Shown: positions 1 through 10,945, counted from the stretch's first letter. The stretch: 64,000 nucleotides of DNA from Mesorhabditis belari (GCA_958450365.1 CAUEEP010000932.1:321501-385500); one strand, 5' to 3'. Numbers and translations: made by a program. Notes: a model not told the origin generated them from the letters alone.

Positions 1-150
1 ATCGAATGCCGGAATTCTTTTTAACTTCTGGGCTTGCATGTCTCCTCTTAGAAAATTAACGTTTCAATTTGAGCTCCATGAACGAAGCGAATGTCGGCTT
101 TATTTAAACTTTTACGTTTATCAGAACATTTTCTATTGTCTATTGCTTAC

Positions 151-3100
151 CGGCAGAACGAAGACAATAGCTGTTGTTGGGGTTGTTGGTTTTGTAGTCG
201 GCACGACGCTTGTCGGCTTTTTGGTCGGTTCTTCAGTAGTCGTTGTTGACTCTTCAGTAGTAACCGGTGAAACAATAATAGGTCCGGTGCCTGGTTTCCG
301 AGAAGTTGTGGTGGATGGTTGGTGAGTCGATGTGGGTTGAGTTGGAGTGGTTGACTCAGGTGGTGAAGGAGTTGTTGTGCTGGGAGCGGCTGGCTGAGTT
401 GTGGGCTCAGGACTAGATTTGATTGGAGGCTGGTGAGTGGACGTGGGTTGAGTGGGGTCAGGTGTAGTCTCGGTTGTAGGCTCGGTGGGTGCTGTGGTAC
501 TTGGAGGCATAGATGTGGGTTCAGTTGTGAGTAGACTATGAGCCGGTCTAGTCGGTGTGATTGTTGTGCTTGGTTTTTCGGGATCAGGTGTCGACTCTGA
601 TGGCAAGGGTTTAGTTGGATGAGTAGTCGGTTCGGTTGTTGGAGTTGAGCTGGGTGGCTCAACGGTTGATTGAATGGGTTCAGTTGTTGGATTGGTTGTT
701 GGTTGATGGGTGGAATGAGTCGGTTCAGTTGTTTGAGAAGTAGAAGTTGGTGTTTCATGAGTTGGTTCAGTTGTTGGTTGATGGCTGGTGCTGGGTGGCT
801 CTTGAGTTGACGGACTCGGGTGACTTGTTGTTTGTAGAGTGGAACTAGACGATTCCGGAGTGGGTTGACTAGTTGTTGGGGGAGCCTGAGACGTGGTTCC
901 AGTAGTCGGTTCAAAAGTTGGGACACCTGTTGGGTGAGTAGACGAGCCTGTGAGTGCTGGCTTGGCGGTGGGGTGAGCTGGCTGTTCGCTCGTGGCTTTA
1001 GGCCGGCTGGTTGTCGTTGGTGGTTGTTCAGTCGTCGAGCTGGGTATATCGAGCTTCGGAGAGTAGATCGTATGGAGCTTTGTGAAGAGCTCTGAAAGTT
1101 TCTCATTAACAGATCTTATCTAAATCTAAAGCATTACTAACTTTAGTGAGCAAAACTACTTTACTAGTTTACTAAGCACATGACGACTACTCTCAAAACT
1201 TTATCTGAATAAGCACTACCTTAAAACTTTCCCATTTACTGATCAAAACCCAACCTGGAATGATATGCTCAGAAACGTAGCTCACAAAGCGGGTGTCCGA
1301 TTTCCAGGTCTGAAATTTACCATGAGTTTCTAAAAGAAAAATTTCAATACTAAAGGGTAGAAATTGTTTAAGGTTTATTGGAAACTTCCTAGTAAAAGAA
1401 TATATATTAGAACAAGCGTTCTGTTCCGGACGTCCGAAAAAGAACGAAAATTTTTGTTTAGTTTCGGACGCCCGATTCCGAACCGGACGTCCAAAAACTG
1501 AATAACTTTCTCAAATTCAAATTTTGCTTAAATGCAAATGATTCAAAAGCAATAGTTAGAGTTGACTGGTTGACTGGTTATTTCAAAGTTGCTGTGTTTC
1601 CATGCATTTCTTCTGTTTCATGGATACCGTATTTTCTCTAATAGTAGTGCACCCTGAGCGTCGCCTAAATTGCTCGAAATCTCGAGAACCGCTTATCAGA
1701 ACCTATTGATGTGGGGTCGGAAAATGTAGCTGACAATGAGCTCTTGTGGGAGATTAGAGTGTTGAGCTTCTGCAAAAGCCTGTAAACCGTAAAATAGTCA
1801 CCAACTCGGCTCGCCGGGGTGCACTACTATTAGAGAAAATACGGTATGAATTGTCCTACCATTTAACCATTTGTGATTTCAATTAACTTACAAGGAAAGT
1901 ACATCAACTTAAGGTGAGCTTTCTTTAGTCTTTTTTAGTCAGTATTTTCTTCCCCATGGTTACCGTATTCTCTCTAATAGTAGTGCCCCCCCGACGATCC
2001 GAGTTGATGACTATTTTACGATTTCCAAGCTTTTGCAGAAGCTCAACACTCTAATCCCCCACAAGATCTCATCGTCAGCTACATTTTCCGACCCCACATC
2101 GATAGGTTCTGATAAGTGGTTCTCGAGATTTCGAGCAATTTAGGCGACGCTCAGGGTGCACTACTATTAGAGAAAATAGTATGGCCGTCTTGTCATAAAA
2201 ATCAATATTTCTAAAGAAGGTATTTGAAGATATTTCAGGACGAAAAACAGTACATTGTTCTAAGTTGGCAATTGATTATAATTATTAAGAGTCTTGCTAA
2301 ATTTAACATTTGATTTTGAAAAGGAAAAACCGAATACAAAAAAAACAGAAACCCTTTAATTGCTATTGAAAGATTCTAGTAAAAGAAATAAAAACAAAGA
2401 GTTTCAAAGTTGTTCTTAGTCAAATCAAAAACCTTGAGCAGTCAATCAATTTCTCGGGCTTCTGATGATTAAATTTAAAATTAGTAAATCCAGTTTTGTT
2501 AGGTTTTTAAAATTTCAGTTGCAAATCAATTATATTAAAAATTCCACAGAAAAAAAATCACCCTAAAAGTTCAATTTTCAACGCCACACAGCAGCAAAGC
2601 CAATAAGAAACGCTTAACTTTTTTGCGTACTTTAAAATACTTTAAAAGATGCAATTGATCTATAAAACAATAAAAACTCATCAATAAATCTTTTCTATAA
2701 AACTCATCATTAAAAACACTTTTCCGATAACCTGTTACTTATACAGATAACTTTTACTGATGACTTTTCCGATAACCTTTTACTTTTACTGTTAACTTAC
2801 ATGATGCAAAAATGATCCAATCGTATTCGAAGCGGAAAACGCGTCAACAATCTCCATCGCGTTTTCTTTCATATTCACATCGAAAATTGTCAAGAACCTC
2901 TTCCAATAGCCGTTCAAACCATGGACTAGTTTCTAAATTGCTGCCGTAATACCTCTAATAGTAGCGCCCCCCCCGTACAGTCGCGTAGTCGCAAAAATCT
3001 TTACTAAATCTTTACTAAATCATTTTCTAAGCGCCCATAATTTCTAAAAATACATTTTTGGTATCAAAAAATAGCCCTGAATTTCAGCTTTCATTTGATA

Positions 3101-6100
3101 CTTAAGCGCACACTGTAGCTTAAACGGGTGACGAGATAAAATGCGTTTAAAGTTAGACAACGCGATGCTCCGACCCTCATTATAGGGGAGCGCTACTATT
3201 AGAGATACTACGGTGATAAGTTTAATATTTTTCTAGTTGCAAGACAAATTTCTATGTTGAATACTCTGAATTAAACGCATCAAGTCATAGATTCATTACC
3301 AATAAGATTCAAGTTTTAAAGCTCAAGTTTTAAAGTTCAATTTTTAACGTTCAAGTTTTAAACTTCAAGTTTTAAGCTTCAAGTTTTAGCCATCAACTTT
3401 GAAACTCGAATTTAACGTGCAATCAAATCATGCTTTTTTTTGAATATCTAGCTTCTCAATAGATCAATAATGTTTTTAAACAGTCACCAGATTGTTTTTT
3501 CATCATGAATTCAAAGCAACTTCTAGATAAACTCGAATTCTTATCCACTATGAGCTAATCCATTATCGAAAATCCTCGCCAACCTCCACTTCTTCGGCAT
3601 TTTCCAATGCAAACAAGAAAGCGTCCTCGAACATTTGACCAATCTCTTTGTTTTCATCTCCGAAAAATATGTCCTGGAAAGGGTTTTAGGATTTTAAAAT
3701 GGATTTTAGGTTAAAAATTGGATCTAGAGTGTTAGCACATTCGCGACGGATGGATTTAGGATGGATTTAGGGTGGATTTAGGATGGATTTAGGATGGATT
3801 TAGGATGGATGTGGATGGATATGGATGGATGTGGATGGATGTGGATGGATGTGGATGGATGTGGATGGATATGGATGGATGTGGATGGATGTGGATGGAT
3901 GTGGATGGATGTGGATGGATTTAGGATTTTTTTGAAGCCGATTGGGCTACATATTTGCACCAGCGGGTTTTTAGGGTCAAGGAATTCGAATTCGTTATTA
4001 GCTTTTAAAGAAAATTACTCTATTTTTGGATATTTCATTCGGTTTAATTACCCAATTACGGTTTTACGCCAATTACGCCTTTTTCTTTCCATTTCCGTTT
4101 AATTATCTAAGCTTTAGATTTCTCTCTAACTTGATGCATGTTTTTAATCTGATAAAGATCTAGATTCAAGGAGATTTTTGCAGATCAAGTTTCAAATTAA
4201 ACAATAATTAACATTGAAAAAGAAACGCTGCTAATTTCCTGAGAAATATGTCCTGGAAAAGAATTTCGGTTAAAAATTGGATCTAGAGTGTTAGCACATT
4301 CGCGATGGATGGATGTGGATGGATGTGGATGGATGTGGATGGATGTTGGATGGATGTGGATGGATGTGGATGGATTTAGGACTTTTTTTGAAGCCGATTG
4401 GGCTACACATTTGCACCAGCGGGTTTTTAGGGTCAAGGAATTCCAGTTCGTTATTAGTTTTTAAAGAAAATTGCTCTATTTTTGGATATTTCATTCGGTT
4501 TAATTACCCAAGTGCATCTCCAAGTTGCCTAGACAAAGTCACACTCGAAATTCGTTTTAATTTCGTTTTTCAACCTTTCTTGTTCAAGCTAGATGCTAGC
4601 TAGACACACTAGATGTTCTAAAAGTCTTAAATGAATTTTAAATGTACCAACATTTCTACACTATCATTGTGTTGCAACAATTGCAAAAGTTGTCTCTTTT
4701 CTGATGGGATTCATGCTTTTTAAGACGTTAAAGAAAGGTAAAGAAACGTAAAGAAACGTTAAAGAAACTTTTGAACACTAGACGCTAAATTTTAAAACCA
4801 TGTTTCAAAGTATTGTCTGAAAAAATAAGATTTTTCACCGTAATACGGCCACGACTATCGAATTTCACAGTTTTAATCCTAAAATGCCTTGTTTCATTTG
4901 AGTTTTAAAGGCAAAATTTTACGAAATTTTGGATCAATTTTCATTTTTTGGGAGTGGGACAAATGTGACCTTTTTTGCGCACCTTTTTTCCGCACCTTGT
5001 CCATTAGCGCACCTTTTTTCGCGTTTTAAGCTCTAAAAGCTCTAAAAAAAGCTCTAAAAAGCTAATATTAACCAATTTCTATTCCAAAAGTTGTTTTTCT
5101 AGGTAATTTTAGGGCGTAGAATCTAAATTTTGGCATATCAGAGCTTGTGGAAGCGAACGGACGGAGTTATACAAAGAGAAAAATCAACAGTTTTCTGTAA
5201 TTTGATCTAGCCTTTCAAATTGTCTTTCAAATTGGTTCCACAAGCTCTGATATGCCAAAATTTCGATTCTACACCCTCAAATTACCTAGAAAAACAACTT
5301 TTGGAATAGAAATTGGTTAATATTAGCTTTTTAGAGCTTTTTTAGAGGTTTTAGAGCTTAAAACGCGAAAAAAGGTGCGCTAATGGGCTAAGTGGGGGAA
5401 AAAAGGTGCGCAAATGTCCGGGTGCGCAAGAAAAAAGTCGCATTTGTCCCACTCCCCATTTTTTTCATTTTCGATAAAAGTTTACGAAATTTGGATTAAT
5501 GTTAACGTTTTAAAACGAGTTCATTTTCAACCTCTACCTCAAATTCATTCACAAATTCCTGTGTTGCATAGTTTTGAGCGATGGCAACTTGTTTCATGAC
5601 TCGAAATGGTAGATATTCTCGATTCTTCGGAAAATAAGTAATCGCTTTCGAGAAGTGCTCCTTAGTAACTGAAAAATGATAGAGTTTCAAAGAAATCAAC
5701 ATTTCAATCAAAACTGAGATGAGGTTCGATACATTTTACTATCAAAATGGCCTTTCTGTAACAAATTTAACGAAAGCAAAGCTGCTTATCAAAGCGTAAT
5801 CTTTAGATCTTTTGATTTATTAAAGCATGTTTCAAATTATTTCTGATTTAAACAAGCGCTCGACTTTTAATAAAAGGATAGCCGATTTTTAGTCTCATAA
5901 TTGTTGAACAGCGGTTTTACCATAAATACTCTATTAAAACGTCAATAATGACGGACGTACAGTCGCGTAGTCTAACTTTGAACGTCCCGTTCTTTTCGCT
6001 GATTTATGCTACAGTTTGCGCTTTTGTGTCAAATGAGAGCCCTTAAAATCTTGTTTTTTGGACCAAAAGTGTAGTTAAAGCTGAGAAAAAATGAAGAAGA

Positions 6101-7120
6101 AGTTAGACTAAAAAAAAGTTAGACTAAAAAAGTTAGACTACACGACTGTACGAGGAGGTGGCGTTCTTTTAAAGTAGGAATTCTAGTTTTAAAGTGTAAA
6201 GCTTTCCACATGGAACCCTGAGCAAGTTTTTAGGCGATTCTTTAAATGATAAAAATCTCACCGTTCAGCTCGGGACCAATTCGAAAAAAACCGGTAAAAA
6301 ATTTCACAATCTGCACATTTTTAAGCTCTTTGACGCGTTTTTCGTTGAAGAAAGCTGAAAATTACAGTATTTTCAAGCTTTTTAAAGCTCTTCGGGACAA
6401 TAGCGACACAAAAATAGTACAAGTTTAACTTTGTACAACTTTGTACAACTTTGTACAGCTTTGTACAGCTTGGTACAACTTTGTACAGCTTGGTACAGCT
6501 TTGTACAACTTTGTACAGCTTGGTACAACTTTGTACAGCTTTGTACAACTTTGTACAGCTTTGTACAGCTTTGTACAACTTTGTACAGCTTTGTACAACT
6601 TTGTACAGCTTGGTACAACTTTGTACATTCGGTTGCTTATTTTAAATCTCACCTTGTTTAAACTTAATTCAATTTTTGTTTAACAAATTCACAAAAAAGA
6701 CATTTTTGACTTGGTTGCTGTTTCGGATGACAGACAAGCTTGAAAATTTGTAATCAGAGGCATTCTGGGATGGAGAATCTGAATCTAAATCTGAATCTGA
6801 ATCTGTTATTAGTTTTTGAGCAAAAATAGAGCAGTTTTGTTTAAAAATTAATAACGAATTCGAATTGCTCATCCTCGAAAACCCTTGATTGCAAATTTTC
6901 AGCCCGATAGGCTTCAAAAAAGTGCTCAATAAAGCGCTAAATCCACGTACGGTTCAACGGTATCGGCAATTCGCCACAGAGGTTAATGTTTGTAAAAAAA
7001 CCGAGTTTTCTTTTTCATCAACCTAGTACAAAAATGCTAAAAAGTACGATTTCTTTACAAAATCTCCTTACTTCCAGCAATCACCGGCACAAGAATCAAC
7101 AGAAAAAGAAAATGTTTCAT
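151..7120 (-). CDS. secreted mucin-like protein, multi-exon gene
   Basis: Exons read on the minus strand: 7120-7072, 5668-5538, 3673-3584, 2932-2801, 1309-1255 and 1091-151; phases fit at every junction. Exon 1 encodes a signal peptide (MKHFLFLLILVPVIAG), so the product is probably secreted. Exons 2-5 give about 125 residues rich in Phe, Glu and Lys that look helical. Exon 6 encodes about 313 residues dominated by Pro, Thr and Ser (STHQP and TTEPT-like motifs), typical of O-glycosylated mucin stalks. The exon 3 donor is the weak point: GTTGGC keeps the frame, but read-through would stop at 3563, giving a 96-residue protein and making exons 4-6 a separate gene. At the 3' end exon 6 either stops at 133 or splices at a good GTAAGC donor (150-145) into an exon I cannot place. 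I do not recognise the N-terminal family. Introns hold MITEs, foldback elements and minisatellites. Confidence 0.6.
1624..1847. mobile_element. MITE, family A copy 1
   Basis: A 224-bp element with ~30-bp terminal inverted repeats beginning ATACCGTATTTTCTCTAATA and ending in its reverse complement. Five other copies lie at 1961, 20502, 20951, 49139 and 51186. It has no coding capacity and lies in an intron of the mucin-like gene. Confidence 0.85.
1961..2182. mobile_element. MITE, family A copy 2
   Basis: Same ends as copy 1 but in the opposite orientation. It forms one edge of a longer block (to about 2766) that recurs inverted at 19920-20724. Confidence 0.85.
2183..2766. repeat. dispersed block repeated inverted at 19920-20501
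   Basis: About 585 bp next to MITE copy 2 that reappears as a close reverse complement next to MITE copy 3. No coding content is seen. Confidence 0.8.
2943..3214. mobile_element. MITE, family C copy 1
   Basis: The left end reads CCGTAATACCTCTAATAGTA and the right end is its near reverse complement. The interior carries GTACAGTCGCGTAGTCG, shared with elements at 5955 and 61146. Its left end touches the splice acceptor of exon 4 of the mucin-like gene. Confidence 0.75.
3737..3922. repeat. minisatellite, GGATGTGGATGGAT type
   Basis: Tandem 6/12-bp repeats of GGATGTGGAT in an intron. They appear to have expanded from the GCACATTCGCGACGGATGGA start of a repeat that also occurs at 4285. The open frames through it are artefacts of the repeat period. 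Confidence 0.9.
4302..4378. repeat. minisatellite, second GGATGTGGAT array
   Basis: A shorter sister array inside the duplicated intron segment 4242-4512. Flanks match those of the 3737 array: TTTTTTTGAAGCCGATTGGG follows both. Confidence 0.9.
4950..5456. mobile_element. foldback element, family B copy 1
   Basis: A long palindrome of ~507 bp whose ends read GGGAGTGGGACAAATG and the reverse complement. The arms contain GCGCACC and AAAGCTCTAAAA motifs. Related copies are at 22003-22492 and 30212-30615, with partial ends at 21809 and 21861. Confidence 0.85.
5955..6150. mobile_element. MITE with GTACAGTCGCGTAGTCTAAC ends
   Basis: Inverted repeats GTACAGTCGCGTAGTCTAAC and GTTAGACTACACGACTGTAC bracket ~195 bp. 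It is related to family C by the GTACAGTCGCGTAGTC motif and lies in intron 1 of the mucin-like gene. Confidence 0.7.
6431..6628. repeat. minisatellite, TTGTACAACT decamer
   Basis: About twenty copies of a decamer alternating TTGTACAACT and TTGTACAGCT with occasional TGG variants. Several frames stay open through it on both strands, but this follows from the repeat and is not coding evidence. Confidence 0.95.
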
Positions 7121-7164
7121 TTTTTTTGAAGCATTTACCGTTTCTCCAATTCTTCAATTGAAAA

Positions 7165-7172
7165 CTTATATA
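7165..7172 (-). promoter_or_regulatory. TATA-like box upstream of the mucin-like gene
   Basis: On the minus strand the sequence reads TATATAAG, about 45 nt upstream of the ATG at 7120. A start site about 30 nt downstream would leave only a short 5' UTR. There is no obvious trans-splice acceptor between this box and the ATG, so the gene may use its own cap. This is inference from position only. Confidence 0.4.
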
Positions 7173-7415
7173 CGTTTCTTGAAATTCAAACAAATTCAAT
7201 CAAATTCATTCAAATTCAATCAAATTCAACGAAATTCACCGAAAGCTTTTGTTTTCTTTAGTGAAAAAAACTTGACTCAAACTCTTTTCAATGGTTTCAT
7301 TTCAAAACAAGTAAAAAACTGCAATGAAAATGGGAAAAGTTTTAACTTCTCAAAAAGAAAAGAAAAGCTGACGAAGCGATTTACAGTCAAAATTCTCTTT
7401 TCATTGGATTTCGAT

Positions 7416-7573
7416 GGAAAATTTTTAAAAGTTTTGGTGAAAATATTTTGATTATTAGAAATTGGAGTAGAAATCATTAAAAACATTAACATTTTTTGGA
7501 GTTTAACGTTTAAACAGCGATTTTCGCTTTGAACTTTCGAACACCAGAACAAGAAAAATCAGAAAACTGACTT
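7416..7573 (+). repeat. direct repeat, left copy (~158 bp)
   Basis: Pairs with 8587-8746 on the same strand at high but imperfect identity. Together they bracket a block containing a LINE 3' fragment and a MITE, so they may be a long target-site duplication. Confidence 0.75.
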
Positions 7574-7584
7574 TATATACATAC

Positions 7585-8121
7585 TGGGTTGGTGAATTGA
7601 AAACTGCCGTATTTTGAACTAAAATTTATTGAACATAAAACCATGAATTCATTCCAAATAATTTCCATTATTATTGACGACTTCTGCCCATTTTACAGGC
7701 AATTTGCGGATTCCTCTTTCGTAGTAGGATTTTGGTTTGTGTGTGAGACAAGTGTGAGACTCAAAAATGGAGGACTGGAGATGTCCCAGTTTGAGCATTT
7801 GAGCACTTTCTTCAAAAGAAACCCATTTTGGTGTCAATAGAAAAGTTGTAGAGAATCAAAAATTAGGCTTATAGCCAAATTTCCAAGAAGATACACTTAG
7901 TAGTTTCGCTTAAAATGCAAGTTTTGTTGCAAGTTTTGTGAAAATTCGTAAATTTGGCATTTCTTGAAAACCAGTTTTTGAATCGTTCTGAAAATTTGGA
8001 TATAAGCTTCATTTTTGATCCTCAACAACTTTTCCATTGACACCAAAATGGGTTTCTTTTGAAGAAAGTGCTCAAACTGTGACATCTGACAATAGCCCGC
8101 AGTTTTCAATTCACCAACCCA
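7585..8121. mobile_element. MITE, family J copy 1
   Basis: Ends read TGGGTTGGTGAATTGAAAAC and its reverse complement. A second full copy is at 33300-33850, with partial ones near 56637 and 56970. The arms carry a long imperfect palindrome (the AAAGAAACCCATTTTGGTGT motif occurs in both arms). Confidence 0.85.
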
Positions 8122-8277
8122 AAGGAGACAAGTCTCACTGACATTCAAACCTTTAAAGCTTTGGCTTTGAGCTGGGGGGCGGCTTTGGCTGGGCTTTAGG
8201 CAGGGCTTGGGTGGGTCAACAAAAAAAAAGAGGAAAATTTAAAAAGGGGGGGGGAAAAAGGGGCTTGTAGGTTTATA

Positions 8278-8586
8278 TATATATGCTTTATTCAGGGGCG
8301 AATAGAAGCGAATCAGATAATCATAACCTCATATAACATATTGCTACAATCCTTTCACAAAAAAAAAGAAAGAAAACTAAAAATGGCACAGTAAGACTAC
8401 AGTTAGACACAGGTACAAAAGATTAAATATAGGGCAGATTTGACATGGCAATAAGATCTAATTCGTTTACAGATTACGTTTACAGACTTTCAATTTTCCT
8501 ACAGACGAGAAGATACCAGACGGGTTATTCCAAACCCTACTAATACGGTTCGCAAAAGAATGATAAAGGGAAAGATGATGGGAATG
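8278..8586 (-). mobile_element. 5'-truncated LINE 3' end
   Basis: Read on the minus strand, the segment ends CCTGAATAAAGCATATATAT, a tail shared with 50710 and, more loosely, with 38254 and the SINE at 24491. Upstream, a frame reads HSFANRISRVWNN, which resembles the C-terminal tail of non-LTR reverse transcriptases (SFP.R....WN.LP). Only about 300 bp remain. The element sits between direct repeats of ~158 bp. Confidence 0.6.
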
Positions 8587-8746
8587 GGAAAAATTTTAAA
8601 AGTTTTGGTGAAAATATTTTGATTATTAGAAATTGGAGTAGAAATCATTAAAAAAACATTAACATTTTTTGGAGTTTAACGTTGAAATAGTGTTTTTCTC
8701 TTTGAACTTTCGAACACCAGAACCAGAAAAATCAGAAAACTGACTT
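8587..8746 (+). repeat. direct repeat, right copy (~160 bp)
   Basis: Right partner of 7416-7573. It differs by small indels and substitutions, so the duplication is older than the one at 38097/38635. Confidence 0.75.
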
Positions 8747-9124
8747 GAAAAAGGGTACTTTAACAATTAAAACAATTTCAGCAAAACACGATTAGAACTA
8801 GAAATTCCTTTTATTTAAATCAATTTGAAACATTCGATTTCCACTTAAAAGAAACTCCCTAAATTCTATTTTGTCTCTCTTTTTGTCTTACTTTTATTCT
8901 TCTCTTTTATAGATTTTGATTTTGACTTTAAACTGATTCGACAAAAAAAAATAAAGATAAAAGTTCAGCAATTAAAATTTGAGAAAAACTTTCTTTAACT
9001 ACTAAAAATGAATGTTTGGCTTGATGATTCAAGTTGAAACATTCAATTTCAAATCCGATTTTTTATTCAAAAAGCTATTTCCAGTTCTTTTTCTTACTAC
9101 AATAAAAAGACTACTGACTACAAT

Positions 9125-9245
9125 AGGTTAAAGTTAAAGTTGAGGTTAAAGTTGAGGTTAGAGTTGAGGTTAGAGTCGAGGTTAGAGATGAGGTTAAAGT
9201 TGAGGTTAAAGTTAACCCAAAATTAACCTAGCCTGCATAATGTTC
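9125..9245 (+). repeat. 12-bp satellite plus 47-bp direct repeat, left copy
   Basis: Tandem GAGGTTAAAGTT-like 12-mers run into a unique tail containing AACCTAGCCTGCATAATGTT. The tail and some satellite recur at 9741-9804, on the far side of a mariner remnant. Confidence 0.8.
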
Positions 9246-9264
9246 ATGTTGACAGTGCTTGACA

Positions 9265-9617
9265 GCGATCGATAATAATTAGAACAAGTCATTGAAGCCG
9301 ATCCAATGCAAACAACACGAGAGCTTGCCAAACATCTACAATGTGATCAATCAACGATTGTTCACCATTTGGAAATGACTTTTGCCAGGTCAGGTTTTCC
9401 CGACTCTGAGAAGGTATTGAATCTCTTGAAGACAAACCACATGGGCGCCTGGAGATCTGGAGGATCGCCTGAAGATCGTCTGCCCGACTATTTTCAATCT
9501 CAGAATCAAGAGTTCTTCGATTTAGGGATCAGCAATCTGAAGCAACGTTGGAGGGATTTTATAGAAAATGATTGTGCTTATTGTTTTGAAAAAAATTGTT
9601 ACCTAAAGGAATTTTGA
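9265..9617 (+). pseudogene. mariner transposase remnant, internally deleted
   Basis: The open frame runs upstream of the ATG at 9306 and reads LEQVIEADPMQTTRELAKHL, the paired-type helix-turn-helix start typical of mariner transposases. It ends with FFDLGISNLKQRWRDFIEND, matching the C-terminal mariner motif. The catalytic DD(D/E) core between them is missing: about 110 codons remain where a mariner transposase has roughly 345. It cannot be an active transposase. A captured HTH gene is conceivable but unsupported. Confidence 0.7.
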
Positions 9618-9740
9618 TTTAATTATCTCATCGGCAAAGCAAATCTCATTGGACTCATTGTGGTTAGTTTTCATTGAAGTTAAATAAACTGAATACCATT
9701 AAATTCTAGACCTTGCCACCGTGGATCCATCGGTTTACAA

Positions 9741-9804
9741 ATTGAGTTGACGTTAAAGTTGACGTTAAAGTTAACCCAAAATTAACCTAGCCTGCATAAT
9801 GTTC
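9741..9804 (+). repeat. direct repeat, right flank of mariner remnant
   Basis: Matches 9199-9245 including AACCTAGCCTGCATAATGTT, preceded by GACGTTAAAGTT 12-mers. Mariner normally makes only a TA duplication, so these repeats need another explanation. Confidence 0.8.
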
Positions 9805-10290
9805 TTGTTAGCAATTTTTTTAAGATCACTTACACTTGTTTCACTCATATAATGTATGAATGTAGCAAGGTTTTTATATTAGACTGTCCAAAAAGCTTTT
9901 CGCTTCTTTTCGTCTTTTTGAAACATAATGGTGAATTGAAAATAGATAATAAGTCTTTTGTTTAACTTGGCGAAGAAATACACAAACTGAAACTAAAAAA
10001 ATTTTAATGATATTATTAAATTTGAAACAAGCTTTTTTTAGCAACAATCGACTTTTTTGAAGTGTAAGACTAACAAACGTGACAAAATTGTTCACAAGCT
10101 TAGTTCAGGCTTAAATTTGTTACAAAATTTTCTAGCTTTCAACATTCTGATAAGAAAATGGAGACAAATTATAATTTTACAGTACTTGTGCGCTTTTTTC
10201 TCTCTCTCTGGCTTTATCTGAATCAATTGGTAAAGCTATGACCTTATCCAGCCATTTAGTAAAATAAAGGTGTAGTATGACTAAAAATTG

Positions 10291-10516
10291 ATATCTACTA
10301 TATATAAAGCAGAAGAGACGCGTGTCCGTCTGTCCGTCCGTCCGTCTGTCCGTCTGTTCGTCTGTCCGTTTGTCCGTCCGTCCGTCTGCCCGTCTGTCTG
10401 TCTGTCCGTCTGTTCGTCCGTCTGTGCGCATCCATTGGCAAAAAGGGGAGGGGCTTAGATTGCGTGGAAAACGTGAACCTCCTCCGTGGAAAACGCGAGC
10501 GTTTTTCCACTGGTAT
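10291..10516. mobile_element. possible Helitron-like or satellite-bearing element
   Basis: Begins TCTACTATATATAAAGCAGA, followed by a GTCTGTCCGTCC tandem array (10321-10425). Near the right edge is an AAAACGC/GCGTTTT hairpin closely followed by CTGGT. A TC start, CTRRT end and subterminal hairpin resemble Helitrons, but the A/T flank rule is not cleanly met. A plain minisatellite is the alternative. Confidence 0.35.
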
Positions 10517-10548
10517 AAGGTATAAAATAGATAAATAGATATTTTATA

Positions 10549-10945
10549 TTAGGCTTTTCAGAAAGTCTTTCCGGTCCTTTTCATACTTCCTTTGAAAAAT
10601 AACAAATTCACCAATTAACCTATAGTTTTCTCCAAATAAAAAGTGTTTATTGTTAATTTCCGAACTTTTTATGCTCGATCTTTTATCTATTGACACCGCG
10701 ATAGGTTTTCTTCGCTAAAGTTTGTCTAAATCGCATTATCGAGCCGTCCTTTTTGACTACCCATCTTCACGCTTCCAAAAAAATCCAAAAATCAAACATT
10801 TTAAACTCGTTTTAGTGTTATCTTAATGAAAAATTGGTCAATAAGTGGCCTTTTTAATGAAAAAAGCTTTTGTTCAATTGGTGTATTGGTTTTAAGCGGA
10901 AGTACGAAAAGGAACGAAAAGTCTGGATGTTTCTGGACAGTCTAA
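10549..10945. mobile_element. mariner-type MITE, family I copy 1
   Basis: The left end TTAGGCTTTTCAGAAAGTCT and the right end (reverse complement TTAGACTGTCCAGAAACATC) are flanked by TA. The interior is non-coding. Single ends of the same family are at about 9879, 31112 and 47131, and a second short full copy is at 56118-56268. Confidence 0.7.

Noticed and set aside
147..1106. 319-codon minus-strand frame rich in Gln and Leu
   Set aside because: It is the out-of-frame shadow of the Pro/Thr/Ser-rich exon, which alone joins in phase to the upstream exons.
3778..4603. Open frames through the GGATGTGGAT arrays on both strands
   Set aside because: A 12-bp period keeps several frames open by itself; composition and position (intron) argue against coding.
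6321..6683. Overlapping 60-86-codon frames in the TTGTACAACT array
   Set aside because: Repeat-driven; simultaneously open on both strands in several frames.
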